Shown: one piece after another, positions 45,504-56,212 of the stretch
Numbering within the stretch: the first letter of the stretch is position 1
Layout: every line of letters begins with the position of its first letter
From: JAFGDI01 sp963662515
GTDB lineage: Bacteria > Planctomycetota > Phycisphaerae > Sedimentisphaerales > SM23-30
Reading direction: 5' to 3'
Assembly (NCBI GenBank): GCA_963662515.1
Contig: OY759675.1
Coordinates: 2,542,001 to 2,606,000 of the forward strand
DNA length: 64,000 nt
The notes under the pieces: model-generated
What the model was told of the DNA's origin: nothing
What the model saw: only the letters and a program-made list of their open reading frames with translations
Database searches by the model: none
Made by a program: the position numbers and the translations under genes

Positions 45504-48500
45504 ATGTTCAGGAAAATCAGAAGAAGCCGTTCTGTCGATAAAAATAAGAATAGCCAGCCAGCCTTTGAAGCAACAAAGGCCAGTGAATACAGCGGCAGCA
45601 TAGCCCCTCTGGAGCAGCGTATAATGCTTTCAGCGACCTGGGTAGATGTTGATGGTGAAGCAGACGACGGTAATCATGGCGAACCTGATGCCGGAGCTGA
45701 TGCCCAGGCGGACCTTATTGCAGACCTTGAAGGAGCAGGCGATATCGACGGCGATCTGCTGATCAATTCAGCCCCAATAGCCGCAAATGACCAGGCATCT
45801 GGCGATGAGGACATTACTATAACAACAGGTAATGTTCTGACCAATGACATTGATCTGGAAGGTGATACACTTAGTATAGAGAGTTTCGGTCAGGGCAATA
45901 ATGGTAGCGTAGTTTACAATGGCGATGGTACATTTACTTATACCCCTGATGCAGATTATAACGGTCAGGATAGTTTCAGCTATACTATATCAGATGGTAA
46001 TGGCAATACCGCGACAGCGACAGTTGAAGTAACGGTTAATGCGGTAAATGATGCCCCTGTCGCTAACAATGACAGCATAATAACTAATGAAGACAGCAGT
46101 GTAACGACTGGCGATGTAAGGATAAACGATCTGGATGTCGATGGCGACTCTCTTAGCGTAGAGAATTTCAGCCAGGGTGAGCATGGAACAGTAACTTACA
46201 ATGGTGATGGCACATTCAGCTATACACCGGTAGCGAATTATAATGGCAGTGACAGCTTCACATACACTATTACAGATGGAAACGGCGAAAGTCATACTGC
46301 CCAGGTAAACATAACAGTAAATGCAGTCAATGATGCTCCCACAGCGGTAAATAACAGCTACAGTACAAACGAAGATACTGTATTAAAAACCGGGAATGTC
46401 TTGAATAATGACAGTGATCTTGATGGTGACACATTAACGGTATCAGAATTTGAGCAGCCAGACCATGGCAGTGTGGTATATAATGGCGATGGCACATTCA
46501 GCTATACCCCAGATGCGAACTATAATGGTTCTGACAGCTTTACTTATACCATAAGTGATGGCAACGGTGGTATTGCAACCGCGAAAATCAATCTGACAGT
46601 AAAAAGCATCAATGACGCCCCAACTATTGGCAGTGATGAATTAACCTTGAATGAGGATTCATCAATCACAACGGGCAACCTGCTGGCTAATGACTATGAT
46701 GTCGATGGCGATTCGATATATATAGATGGCGTAAGTGACCCGGCCCATGGCAGTGTGATATATCATGGTGACGGTACATTTACCTATACACCAGACCCTG
46801 ATTATAACGGCAGCGACAGTTTTACTTATACTGTCAAAGACGGCAAAGGCGGTGAGAGTACAGCTACAGTTACTATCAATGTAATTGGAGTTAATGATGC
46901 TCCGGAAGCTGCTGATAACAGCTACTCAGTCAAAGAAGATAATCAGCTTGTAACCGGTAATGTACTGGCTAATGATTTTGATCTGGACGGCGATGAACTG
47001 TCAGTTGCAGATTTTGAACAACCCGCCCACGGCAGTGTTGTCTATAATGGCGATGGTACATTTACCTATACGCCTAATCAGGACTATAATGGCAGCGATG
47101 AGTTCAGCTATAGCATAAGTGATGGCAACGGCGGTACAGCTACGGCAGTAATACGGATCAATGTGCAATCGGTTAATGATGCCCCCGAGGGTAACACGGA
47201 TAATATTTTCACGACAGAAGACAATAGCGTAACCACTGGCAATGTACTGGCAAATGACAATGATGTCGATGGTGATACACTGCACATAGCAGATTTCAGC
47301 CAGGGCAGTCACGGCCGGGTTGTCAGCAATGGCGATGGCACATTTACCTATACGCCAGAGGCTAATTATAATGGTAATGATAACTTTACCTATACCGTAA
47401 TTGATGGAAATGGTACCGAGCAGACAATTGCAGTAAATGTTGATATTGCAGCAGGAAACGACACACCCGAGGCCATAGGCGAAACTATAAGCATACTTGA
47501 AGATTCGACTATTACCACGAGTAATGTACTGGCAAATGACACAGATATTGATGGCGACACACTGATAGTATCTGATTTTACGCAGGCTGGTCATGGAACT
47601 GTTATCTATAATGGTGATGGCACATTCGATTATACCCCGCAAGCCAATTATAATGGCTCTGACAGCTTTACTTATACCGTAAGCGATGGTAACGGCGGCA
47701 CGACAACAGCAACTATGGAAATAACGGTCAAGTCGGTTAATGATGTACCGGTGACCGTAAGCGACATATACAATACGAGCGAAGATACCGTATTCAGAAC
47801 GGGCAATGTACTGGCTAATGACACAGATATTGAAAATAATAAGCTGGGCATCGCCTGGTACAGCCAGCCTTCACATGGAACAGTAGTTTCAAATGGTGAT
47901 GGCACCTTTACCTATACGCCAGATGAGAACTTCCATGGTCAGGACAGTTTTAATTACACAATAACAGATGGCCGGGGTGAGCCTCAGACCGAAACAATAA
48001 TACTTAATGTGAACTCAGTTAACGATGCTCCTGAGGGCAGTAATTATAGTTACAGCATGGACCAGGATAATAGTATTGTAACAGGCAATGTACTGGCAAC
48101 CGCAACAGATGTCGATGGTGATGAGCTTACAGTATCAGCATACAGCCAGGGTAATAATGGAACAGTAACATACAATGATAATGGCACATTTACTTACACC
48201 CCTGCTGCCGGCTATAGCGGTACAGACAGTTTCAGTTATACTATTGATGATGGTAACGGCGGCACAGATACGCATATAATTACTGTTGAAGTAATTTCTA
48301 ATACCGACCCGGTAGCGGTCAATGATTATTTCAGTACTGATATCAACACCGGATTAACTACCGGCAATGTCATAGCTAACGATATTGACCCCGACGGCGA
48401 CACACTGAGCATAATTGGCTTCACTCAACCCGGACATGGCACAGTAAGTTATAATAATGATGGCACATTTAACTATACACCGGACAATAACTATAGCGGA

Positions 48501-51500
48501 AATGACACATTTACCTACACAGTAACAGATGATGATGGCAATACCAGCACTGGAACGGTTAAAATAACAGTGCGGCCGGAAAATTACAATCCAGATGCCC
48601 GTAACAATGTTTATAACGGCAGTGAAGACAATATACTGCAAACGGGTAATGTACTGAGCAACGACCTTGATGCTGATGGCGATGAATTAAGTATTATCAA
48701 TTTCAGCCAAGGTAGTAATGGCCAGGTTATATATAATGGTGATGGTACATTTGATTATGTTCCCGATGAGAACTTCCACGGAACAGACACATTTACCTAC
48801 ACTGTTTCAGATGGTAAGGGCGGAACTGACACTGCCACTGTAACAGTTAAAATAGCCGCAGTAGCCGATAACCCAGATGCCATAGATGACTATATAACGA
48901 CAAGTGAAGACAATCGTATAACCACAGGCAATGTACTGGCTAATGATATTGACATTGAAGGTGGAAAAACACTATTTGTTTATGATTTTGAACAACCTGC
49001 ACGAGGCAGTGTAGTTTATAATGACAATGGCACATTTACCTATACCCCCGATGAGAATTATTATGGCAATGACAGCTTTACCTATACCATATACGATGGT
49101 GAAGGCGGTAGCGACACTGCTACTGTATATATTACTGTCAACAGTGTAAATGATGCTCCAGAAGGACTTGATAACAGTTACACTATCAATGAAGACACTA
49201 TTCTGACCACCGGCAACCTGCTGGCCCAGGCTACAGATGTTGAAGGTGACAATATCGTATTGAGCAGTTTTACCCAGGCTGATAATGGAACAGTAATTTA
49301 CAACAATGATGGATCATTCAGCTATATCCCCAATGAGAACTATCACGGCAGCGATTCATTTACATATACTATCAGTGATGGTAACGGCGGAACAGACACA
49401 CTGACTGTAAGTATTGATGTAAGATCAGTAAATGATTCACCCGAGACAACAAATGATACTGTAATTGTAAATGAAGACAGCAGTATAAGAACGGAAAACC
49501 TGCTGGCTAATGACATTGATGCAGATGGTGATAATCTGCTGGTATATGATTACAGTCAGGCCCAGCACGGTACAGTTAAATATAATGGCGATGGCACATT
49601 TACCTATACGCCAAGTGCCAACTATAATGGGTCTGACAGCTTTTCTTATACCGTTATTGATGGCAATGGCGGCCGTGATACGGCAACTGTGAATATCATA
49701 GTTAACTCAGTGAACGATACACCTGATGCCGCTGAGATCAATGGTATTATTAATGAAGACACTCAATTCAATACCGGCAATGTATTTGACATGTATGACA
49801 ATGTAGATATTGAAGAGCTGCATATTGACAATTTCAGTCAGGGTAGTAATGGAACAGTAGTCTATAATAATGATGGTACCTTTACCTATACACCCAATGC
49901 TGACTATTATGGCAATGACAGCTTCAGCTACACGATCATTGATGATTCTGGAGCAACTGACACAGCAACAGTAAGTATAATTATCCGGCCGGTTAATGAT
50001 GCCCCAGTTGCAGCTGATGACACTATAACTCTGGCAGAAGACACTAAAATAACAATTGGCGGTGTTTTAGACAATGACAGTGATGTTGATAATAATACAC
50101 TGAGCGTACGCAATTTCACTCAGGCGGCCCATGGTAAAGTCACATTGAATAACGACAATACCTTCACCTATACACCGACAAAGAATTATAATGGTTCTGA
50201 CAGTTTTACCTATACGGTAATAGATGGTCAGGGCGGATCAGACACTGCCACTATATATCTCAACATTACCCCGGTAAATGATACACCTGATGCCCGAACA
50301 GACAACTATAGCATGTATGAAGATGGCACTTTAAAAACTGGTAATGTTCTGACCAATGACATTGATGTCGATGGTGATCCAATAACACTCACTAAATTCA
50401 CACAGGCCGGTAATGGCACAGTATCATATAATGACGATGGCACATTTAATTACACACCAAATGCCAATTTTAATGGTACTGACAAGTTCAGCTACACAGT
50501 AACAGACCCGGATGGCCGGACTGATACGACCTGGGTAAATATAACTGTAAGAGCTGTAAATGACGCACCGGTAGCGGGTGATGACTCACTGATAGTGGAC
50601 GAAGACACACCTACAACAACCGGCAATGTATTTGCTAATGACTCTGACATTGACAATGACACACTGTCAATAGCTGACTTTGAGCAGCCGGACCATGGTT
50701 CAGTTCATTACAACGGCAATGGCACTTTCACCTATACACCTGATGCCGATTACTTTGGCAATGACAGCTTTACTTATACTATAAGCGATGGCAATGGTGG
50801 TACTGACACCTGTACGATGAATATAAATGTCAGGCCAATCAATGATGCTCCGCGTATGGGTGCAGATTCATACGGCACAGATGAAGACACCTCCCTGCGA
50901 ACCGGCAATGTATTAGCTAATGACTATGATGTCGAAGGTGAAGATTTATCATTTACAGGTTTTACTCAGGCGGCACACGGAACTGTAGCTTATAACAATG
51001 ATGGCACTTTCACCTATACCCCTGATGCTGATTTCTACGGCAATGACTCTTTTAGTTATACCATTACAGATGAGAGCGGGGCCGACACTACCCAATTGGT
51101 CACAATCAAAGTAGGTGCAGTGAACGATGCTCCGGTTGCCTCTGGAGATATATTAACCGTAAATGAAGATGGCAGCGGCATGGTAAATGTACTGACAAAT
51201 GACACTGATATCGATGGCGACACTCTTTCTGTCAGTGACTATGTTCAGCCTGCCAATGGCACAATAAGTTACAACAACGGCACATTCACATATACGCCCA
51301 ATGCTGACTATAATGGCAATGACAGCTTTACCTACACTATCAGTGATGGCAAAGGCGGTTATTCAAGCAATACGGTTGCTATAACAGTCAATGCTGTAAA
51401 TGATGCCGTCATTGCCCAGAATGATTTGTATCTTACCAGTGAAGATCAGACACTCAGAACCGGCAATGTATTGGCAAATGACATTGACATAGACAACGAT

Positions 51501-53624
51501 GCAATAACGGTTATTGATTTCACGCAGGGCACACATGGCAGTGTCTTCTACAACAATGATGGCACATTCAACTATACGCCTGACAGCAACTATCATGGCA
51601 CTGACAGTTTCACTTATACTGTAAGCGATGGCAATGGTACAGAATCAACAGCTACAATTACCATTTCGGTTACTGAAGTTAACGATGCCCCGGTAGTGGC
51701 TGGAGATTCAGTTACAACAAATGAAGATACATCGGTAATTACAGGCAATGTACTGGCAAATGACTCAGATATTGACAATGACACTTTGGCAGTATCAGAT
51801 TTCGGCCAGGGTCAGCATGGCACTGTAAGATATAATGGCGATGGAACATTTACTTATACGCCCGAACAGGATTACAATGGCCCTGACAGCTTTACTTATA
51901 CGGTTTCTGATGGCCGTGGCGGACTGACAACAGGCACCGTATCAGTTACAGTTAACGCTGTTGATGACAATATTATCGCGGTTGACGATACTTACCAGAC
52001 TAATGAAGATACTGTGCTGAGAACCGGTAATGTCTTTGCTAATGATATCGAACTGGACGGCAGCGACTACAGGGTATCTGGTTTTTCCAAACCTGAACAC
52101 GGCAGCGTAGTATATAACGGTGATGGGTCTTTCAGCTATAGTCCGGATGCCAACTATAATGGCAATGACAGTTTTACTTATACTATAACCAGTGCTAATG
52201 GCAGCAGCTCAACAGCAACAGTTAAGATAGCGGTTAGTGCGGTAAACGATGCACCAGAAGCTGGTAAAGATCATTTTGTGATCAAAGAAGATAATTCTGC
52301 TACCGGTAATGTATTTGCTAACGACAGTGATGTAGATGGCGATAAACTTCAAATAGCAGGCTATAGTCAGCCACAGCATGGCCAGGTAAGCATAAATAAT
52401 GATGGAACATTTACCTATAAGCCGGATAATAATTATAATGGTGCTGACAGTTTTACTTATACTGTAAGTGATGGTAAAGGCGGATTTGATACCGCAGTTG
52501 TTAATATTGATATAACATCGGTAAATGATGCACCAGTTGGCAAAACTGACTATCTGGTAACCGATGAAGATACCCCTCTGAGCATAACGGACCTTCTGAC
52601 TAATGATCGTGATATTGATGGTGATCATCTGCAAATAAGAGATTTTGGCCAGCCGGAACATGGAACAATAACCTACAATGATGATGGCTCTCTGGTTTAT
52701 ACTCCGGAAAACAACTATAACGGTCAGGACAGTTTCACCTATACGGTATCAGATGGCAAAGGCGGCACAGACACCGTAAGAGCATTTATAACCGTAAACA
52801 GCATAAACGATGACCCTGTTGCTCAGGGAGATTCGCTTACTACCGATCAAAACAGCCCTGCAGTAACTGGCAATGTACTCGATAACGACTATGATACAGA
52901 TAGTGACAGCATAGATATCGTTGATTTTGGCAATGGCAGTCATGGCACAGTGGTATATAATGGCGATGGAACATTTACTTATACACCCGATAAGGATTAC
53001 GCCGGGACTGATAGTTTCAGCTATACGATCAAAGACAGCGATGGTGCTGTAAGTACAGCAACGGTAACAGTTACGGTAAATCCCGTAGATGCCCCTGAAA
53101 ATACAGAGCCAAATAATCCAGACAGGACGGTAACTAATGTTTCCTCCGGACCGGTTGCCAATGATGGTAATGTCGAAGATATCGAGCTTGACATCGAAAA
53201 TGAATTGATAGCCGGGCTGAATCAACTGGAACATGAAAGCGTATTGCCTGTAAGTCCATCCTGGGGCATAAGCGATCTGTCAGATGTAAATGTCCCCGAA
53301 GGTCAGGATCTGGAATTAAGCCAGCCAGACTACAGCCAATCAGAAAATATTTTAGATGGTATTTTATCGAAACTGGCTGAATTACCGGCAGAAGTGACGC
53401 AAAACACCTTTAATGACATATACACTGAAGATATGGCATTTAACCAGGTATCAACAGAGCAAAGCGATGCTGAAACGGCAGCTGATGTAAGCTCTGTAAA
53501 CGAAAAAACGATTATTTCTGATCTGCCCAAGCCTGCCTTCAGTACCGTCAATGGCTATCTGGCAGGTCTGATGGGATTATTGCGTAATTCTGTCGGTCTG
53601 AGCAAACATTCCGATGAAGAGTAA
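45504..53624 (+). CDS. Giant tandem-95/cadherin-like repeat surface protein with LEPR-like N-terminus
   Basis: A 2,706-residue acidic protein. The N-terminus is basic (FRKIRRSRS) with no classical signal peptide, then a planctomycete LEPR-type motif at residues 34-44 (APLEQRIMLSA) followed by TWVDVDGE. Residues 90-2530 are 26 tandem repeats of about 94 residues, each with the pattern EDxxxxTGNVLANDxDxDGD, HGTVxYNxDGTFTYTPDxNYNGxDSFTYTxSDGxGG and ending VNDAP; the Asp/Asn positions suggest calcium binding. The last 176 residues are non-repetitive with no membrane anchor. ATG 45495 is also in frame but is only two bases from GGAGA; ATG 45504 is better spaced. Probably an exported adhesin or matrix protein. 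The three genes downstream look like its export machinery. Confidence 0.9.
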   Translation: MFRKIRRSRSVDKNKNSQPAFEATKASEYSGSIAPLEQRIMLSATWVDVDGEADDGNHGEPDAGADAQADLIADLEGAGDIDGDLLINSAPIAANDQASGDEDITITTGNVLTNDIDLEGDTLSIESFGQGNNGSVVYNGDGTFTYTPDADYNGQDSFSYTISDGNGNTATATVEVTVNAVNDAPVANNDSIITNEDSSVTTGDVRINDLDVDGDSLSVENFSQGEHGTVTYNGDGTFSYTPVANYNGSDSFTYTITDGNGESHTAQVNITVNAVNDAPTAVNNSYSTNEDTVLKTGNVLNNDSDLDGDTLTVSEFEQPDHGSVVYNGDGTFSYTPDANYNGSDSFTYTISDGNGGIATAKINLTVKSINDAPTIGSDELTLNEDSSITTGNLLANDYDVDGDSIYIDGVSDPAHGSVIYHGDGTFTYTPDPDYNGSDSFTYTVKDGKGGESTATVTINVIGVNDAPEAADNSYSVKEDNQLVTGNVLANDFDLDGDELSVADFEQPAHGSVVYNGDGTFTYTPNQDYNGSDEFSYSISDGNGGTATAVIRINVQSVNDAPEGNTDNIFTTEDNSVTTGNVLANDNDVDGDTLHIADFSQGSHGRVVSNGDGTFTYTPEANYNGNDNFTYTVIDGNGTEQTIAVNVDIAAGNDTPEAIGETISILEDSTITTSNVLANDTDIDGDTLIVSDFTQAGHGTVIYNGDGTFDYTPQANYNGSDSFTYTVSDGNGGTTTATMEITVKSVNDVPVTVSDIYNTSEDTVFRTGNVLANDTDIENNKLGIAWYSQPSHGTVVSNGDGTFTYTPDENFHGQDSFNYTITDGRGEPQTETIILNVNSVNDAPEGSNYSYSMDQDNSIVTGNVLATATDVDGDELTVSAYSQGNNGTVTYNDNGTFTYTPAAGYSGTDSFSYTIDDGNGGTDTHIITVEVISNTDPVAVNDYFSTDINTGLTTGNVIANDIDPDGDTLSIIGFTQPGHGTVSYNNDGTFNYTPDNNYSGNDTFTYTVTDDDGNTSTGTVKITVRPENYNPDARNNVYNGSEDNILQTGNVLSNDLDADGDELSIINFSQGSNGQVIYNGDGTFDYVPDENFHGTDTFTYTVSDGKGGTDTATVTVKIAAVADNPDAIDDYITTSEDNRITTGNVLANDIDIEGGKTLFVYDFEQPARGSVVYNDNGTFTYTPDENYYGNDSFTYTIYDGEGGSDTATVYITVNSVNDAPEGLDNSYTINEDTILTTGNLLAQATDVEGDNIVLSSFTQADNGTVIYNNDGSFSYIPNENYHGSDSFTYTISDGNGGTDTLTVSIDVRSVNDSPETTNDTVIVNEDSSIRTENLLANDIDADGDNLLVYDYSQAQHGTVKYNGDGTFTYTPSANYNGSDSFSYTVIDGNGGRDTATVNIIVNSVNDTPDAAEINGIINEDTQFNTGNVFDMYDNVDIEELHIDNFSQGSNGTVVYNNDGTFTYTPNADYYGNDSFSYTIIDDSGATDTATVSIIIRPVNDAPVAADDTITLAEDTKITIGGVLDNDSDVDNNTLSVRNFTQAAHGKVTLNNDNTFTYTPTKNYNGSDSFTYTVIDGQGGSDTATIYLNITPVNDTPDARTDNYSMYEDGTLKTGNVLTNDIDVDGDPITLTKFTQAGNGTVSYNDDGTFNYTPNANFNGTDKFSYTVTDPDGRTDTTWVNITVRAVNDAPVAGDDSLIVDEDTPTTTGNVFANDSDIDNDTLSIADFEQPDHGSVHYNGNGTFTYTPDADYFGNDSFTYTISDGNGGTDTCTMNINVRPINDAPRMGADSYGTDEDTSLRTGNVLANDYDVEGEDLSFTGFTQAAHGTVAYNNDGTFTYTPDADFYGNDSFSYTITDESGADTTQLVTIKVGAVNDAPVASGDILTVNEDGSGMVNVLTNDTDIDGDTLSVSDYVQPANGTISYNNGTFTYTPNADYNGNDSFTYTISDGKGGYSSNTVAITVNAVNDAVIAQNDLYLTSEDQTLRTGNVLANDIDIDNDAITVIDFTQGTHGSVFYNNDGTFNYTPDSNYHGTDSFTYTVSDGNGTESTATITISVTEVNDAPVVAGDSVTTNEDTSVITGNVLANDSDIDNDTLAVSDFGQGQHGTVRYNGDGTFTYTPEQDYNGPDSFTYTVSDGRGGLTTGTVSVTVNAVDDNIIAVDDTYQTNEDTVLRTGNVFANDIELDGSDYRVSGFSKPEHGSVVYNGDGSFSYSPDANYNGNDSFTYTITSANGSSSTATVKIAVSAVNDAPEAGKDHFVIKEDNSATGNVFANDSDVDGDKLQIAGYSQPQHGQVSINNDGTFTYKPDNNYNGADSFTYTVSDGKGGFDTAVVNIDITSVNDAPVGKTDYLVTDEDTPLSITDLLTNDRDIDGDHLQIRDFGQPEHGTITYNDDGSLVYTPENNYNGQDSFTYTVSDGKGGTDTVRAFITVNSINDDPVAQGDSLTTDQNSPAVTGNVLDNDYDTDSDSIDIVDFGNGSHGTVVYNGDGTFTYTPDKDYAGTDSFSYTIKDSDGAVSTATVTVTVNPVDAPENTEPNNPDRTVTNVSSGPVANDGNVEDIELDIENELIAGLNQLEHESVLPVSPSWGISDLSDVNVPEGQDLELSQPDYSQSENILDGILSKLAELPAEVTQNTFNDIYTEDMAFNQVSTEQSDAETAADVSSVNEKTIISDLPKPAFSTVNGYLAGLMGLLRNSVGLSKHSDEE
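45771..53093 (+). repeat. 26 tandem coding repeats of about 282 bp
   Basis: Direct repeats inside the giant gene, counted by eye from the recurring VNDAP boundary. Units 20 and 24 are shorter by one or two residues and unit 15 has lost the ANDxD core. Units are diverged in both protein and codons, so the array is old rather than recently amplified. Confidence 0.9.
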
Positions 53625-53681
53625 TAATACAGGCTCTTTGGTGACAAAGGCAACATCTAAAGCACATTTTTCAGAATTGAC

Positions 53682-53712
53682 GGGCAATTGGGCCTGCCAA
53701 TCCTTTTTTTTC
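53682..53712 (+). terminator. Terminator after the giant protein gene
   Basis: ATTGG (53687-53691) pairs with CCAAT (53697-53701), extended by flanking G/C pairs, followed by eight T. It may reduce readthrough into the PilZ gene, so the downstream genes may have their own promoter. Confidence 0.6.
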
Positions 53713-53885
53713 ACACTGGCCCCTATATTCAGAGATACTGTAAAATCTTTTATTAAAAACAGTTATCAATAAAGGGATATTAGTCTGATAAATAAACTGC
53801 CCTTTGCATATCTTATTATACTAAATTCACCTAACCAATTACCCGATAAGAGTTAAGCATAGTAGTAGCTAGCAAGAGGTTAAAA

Positions 53886-54314
53886 ATGTCAAACTATCCA
53901 GAAAAATTAGTATATTTGGAAGAAGATGAGCTGGTTCTCGACACCCTGCGAGACCTGGAACAACAGACCAGTCAGGAAATAATCAAGCAGCGTAAGCATG
54001 AACGACTGGCGGTAAAGGCCCAGGTCATCCTGCAATCAGGTAATTCCAGCGAACTGCTGAAGTACAAAGTTCAGGGCGTAATAGCAGATATATCAGAAGG
54101 CGGCTGCGGGGCAATGTTCCCGGTACCTATCATGGTAGGAGATGTATTTCGCCTGAGTGTTACACTGGAGGGAAAAGATCTGCCGCTAATCTTTGCCCGC
54201 TGTCGTAATTGCCGAATAATACGGGAAGATGCTTACAGTGCCGGCTTTTCGTTTTTTTCACCGATAAAGCTGGAAACAGCTCAGGATATAAAGACTAAAG
54301 GCGATCTGCTATAA
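53886..54314 (+). CDS. PilZ-domain protein
   Basis: A 142-residue single-domain protein. The PilZ cyclic-di-GMP-binding signature is present: RKHER (RxxxR-type motif, near residue 37) and DISEGGCG (DxSxxG, near residue 70), then VGDVFRLSVTL and SAGFSFFSPI. The N-terminal 30 residues are acidic and helical. An AGAGG site precedes the ATG. It lies 14 bases before the GAF-HlyD gene, so cyclic-di-GMP control of the export apparatus is a reasonable hypothesis. Confidence 0.88.
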   Translation: MSNYPEKLVYLEEDELVLDTLRDLEQQTSQEIIKQRKHERLAVKAQVILQSGNSSELLKYKVQGVIADISEGGCGAMFPVPIMVGDVFRLSVTLEGKDLPLIFARCRNCRIIREDAYSAGFSFFSPIKLETAQDIKTKGDLL

Positions 54315-54328
54315 AAGGGTAGAGAAGA

Positions 54329-56212
54329 TTGAAATTTGACCAGGACAACATAACCGGTGAGCTTCCCGATCAGTTGAGCGGAGCAACTGAGGCATATCGT
54401 CTGATCGCCAAGTCTGCCTATGAATCGGCCTCACAAAGCGAGTTCTATCATTATGCGATGAACTGCGTAGGCACACTGTTTAACAGCCCCTGTTGCAGTA
54501 TGTATGTCAATATGAACGCAGAGGTGTTCGACGATTACAGCCATACAGGCAGTATAAATCCTGAATTCTGGCGGCCGATCGTCCAGGACAGTCTAAATGA
54601 CACTATCGAGCAGGCAATTGGCTCTGCACGCTTTTTCAATAGCAAAAACCCTGACAAAGCCCAGCCGGTCGCCGTTCTGTCAGCTCTGATCTACAGCGGA
54701 GCTGGTGCGGCCACTGGAGCAATCGCCCTGGCTACAGCGTCATGGAACAAAGAACAAGCTACAATGCAGTTAAAACTACTGGAATCACTGGCCAGTATGA
54801 TTTCGTGCCTGAGTGAAGTCAGTAAGCAGAAATTCAGTGAACTAGATGATAAATACGAAGCCTGTAAAAGGCTGGCACAAGCGGCAAACTACTCTAACCG
54901 TCATGAACTGGCTTATGCTATAACAAACAACCTGAGAAACCGCACGGGCTGTGACCAGGTAGCATTTGGCCATGTTAAAAGCGGACAGGTTGAGCTTTTA
55001 TCAGTTTCGGGTCTGTCTGAACTGCGAAAAAGAAATGTGCATATTGTCTCAATACAAGACGCCATGGAAGAATGTCTCGACTTTGATAAGACAATAACCT
55101 ATCAGCTAGCTGGGGATAATAAAGATAATGCCCCCATGCAGTATCGACTGCACAGAAAATGGCATGAATCTGCCAGACATGCCGCGGTTGCCTCTGTTCC
55201 TCTGCATGGTCCTGACGGAGTGCAGGCAATATTGAGTTTGAAAAGACAGGGAACAAAACCATTTTCCGCCGAAGAACTCGATGAGGTCCGCTCACTGGCT
55301 GAGCCTTATATCGCCGTATTTGGGGTTATTGAAAAAGCACACCGTAATCTGCTCCAACATAGTCTGGGATCGGTGAAGCAACTGGTAGCAGCCACACTCA
55401 AACCGGAAAAATGGACAAAGAAAGCAATAATAGCGGCAACAGCTATATTTACCTGCTGGTTCGTATTTGGCAGCATAGACTATCATGTGACCATATCAGG
55501 CAGGATAATACCGCAAAAGACTCAGCATATCAGCAATCCACAAACTATGGTACTGGCAGAATCTGCTGTTCAGCCCGGCGATATAGTCAAAGCTGGCGAT
55601 ATTTTATGTCGGTTCAATACAGATGCACTAGACCTTATAGAAAGAGAAAAGCTGCTGTCTGAACTGAAAATAGCCCAGATACAGGCAAGAAATGCACAAG
55701 GGAAAAACGATGCTGTTGGTGCAAAACTGGCAGAGGCTAATCTGGAACTTATACAGACTAAACTGGCAATACTGGACCGACAGGTGGAACAGGCTACCAT
55801 GCGGGCTCCTTTTGATGGTATTGTAATAAAAGGCGATCTGAGCAAGCGGATCGGTGAAGTAATACCGCAAAGCGAACCCTTATTTGAAATTGCAGCATTG
55901 GGCGGCTGGCAGGCACAACTGGAAGCATCAGAGATAGCAGCAGCCGACCTGGCCGAAGGGCAAATGGGAGTATTTATTACTAATGCAAAACCTGATATTG
56001 CCGGGAAAATAAAGCTGATCAACATTTGTCCTGGGGCAGAATTGTATAATAATCGTAATGTATATATAGCCGATGCCGAACTTGACCTGTCGGAATCCTG
56101 GCTCAAAGCCGGCATGGAAGGCGTTGGCAAAGTGAATGTTGGGCGTAAACGAGTTTATCGGGCTGTATTCCAAAAGATCATAAACTATGCATATCTGAAT
56201 TTCTGGTTATGA
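54329..56212 (+). CDS. GAF-domain membrane protein with HlyD-type adaptor domain
   Basis: A 627-residue protein. The first 350 residues are cytoplasmic with two GAF-like regions (about 25-170 and 185-345). One transmembrane segment lies near 367-385 (AIIAATAIFTCWFVFGSI), followed by a periplasmic biotinyl-lipoyl/HlyD part: QTMVLAESAVQPGDIVKAGDIL, a short coiled coil, then ATMRAPFDGIVIKGDLSKRIG and a beta-barrel. This reverses the usual HlyD layout by placing a sensory domain inside the cell. Start is TTG 54329 after AGGGTAGAG. Its stop overlaps the next gene's ATG (ATGA), so the two are coupled. Confidence 0.85.
   Translation: MKFDQDNITGELPDQLSGATEAYRLIAKSAYESASQSEFYHYAMNCVGTLFNSPCCSMYVNMNAEVFDDYSHTGSINPEFWRPIVQDSLNDTIEQAIGSARFFNSKNPDKAQPVAVLSALIYSGAGAATGAIALATASWNKEQATMQLKLLESLASMISCLSEVSKQKFSELDDKYEACKRLAQAANYSNRHELAYAITNNLRNRTGCDQVAFGHVKSGQVELLSVSGLSELRKRNVHIVSIQDAMEECLDFDKTITYQLAGDNKDNAPMQYRLHRKWHESARHAAVASVPLHGPDGVQAILSLKRQGTKPFSAEELDEVRSLAEPYIAVFGVIEKAHRNLLQHSLGSVKQLVAATLKPEKWTKKAIIAATAIFTCWFVFGSIDYHVTISGRIIPQKTQHISNPQTMVLAESAVQPGDIVKAGDILCRFNTDALDLIEREKLLSELKIAQIQARNAQGKNDAVGAKLAEANLELIQTKLAILDRQVEQATMRAPFDGIVIKGDLSKRIGEVIPQSEPLFEIAALGGWQAQLEASEIAAADLAEGQMGVFITNAKPDIAGKIKLINICPGAELYNNRNVYIADAELDLSESWLKAGMEGVGKVNVGRKRVYRAVFQKIINYAYLNFWL

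Noticed and set aside
46000..52700. Many minus-strand open frames of 60-210 codons opposite the giant gene.
   Set aside because: They mirror the repeat periodicity of the real gene on the other strand and have Ile/Tyr/Cys-rich shadow composition.
45771..53093. The 282-bp repeats were considered as a CRISPR array or satellite.
   Set aside because: They are in frame, coding, diverged and match a cadherin-like protein repeat.
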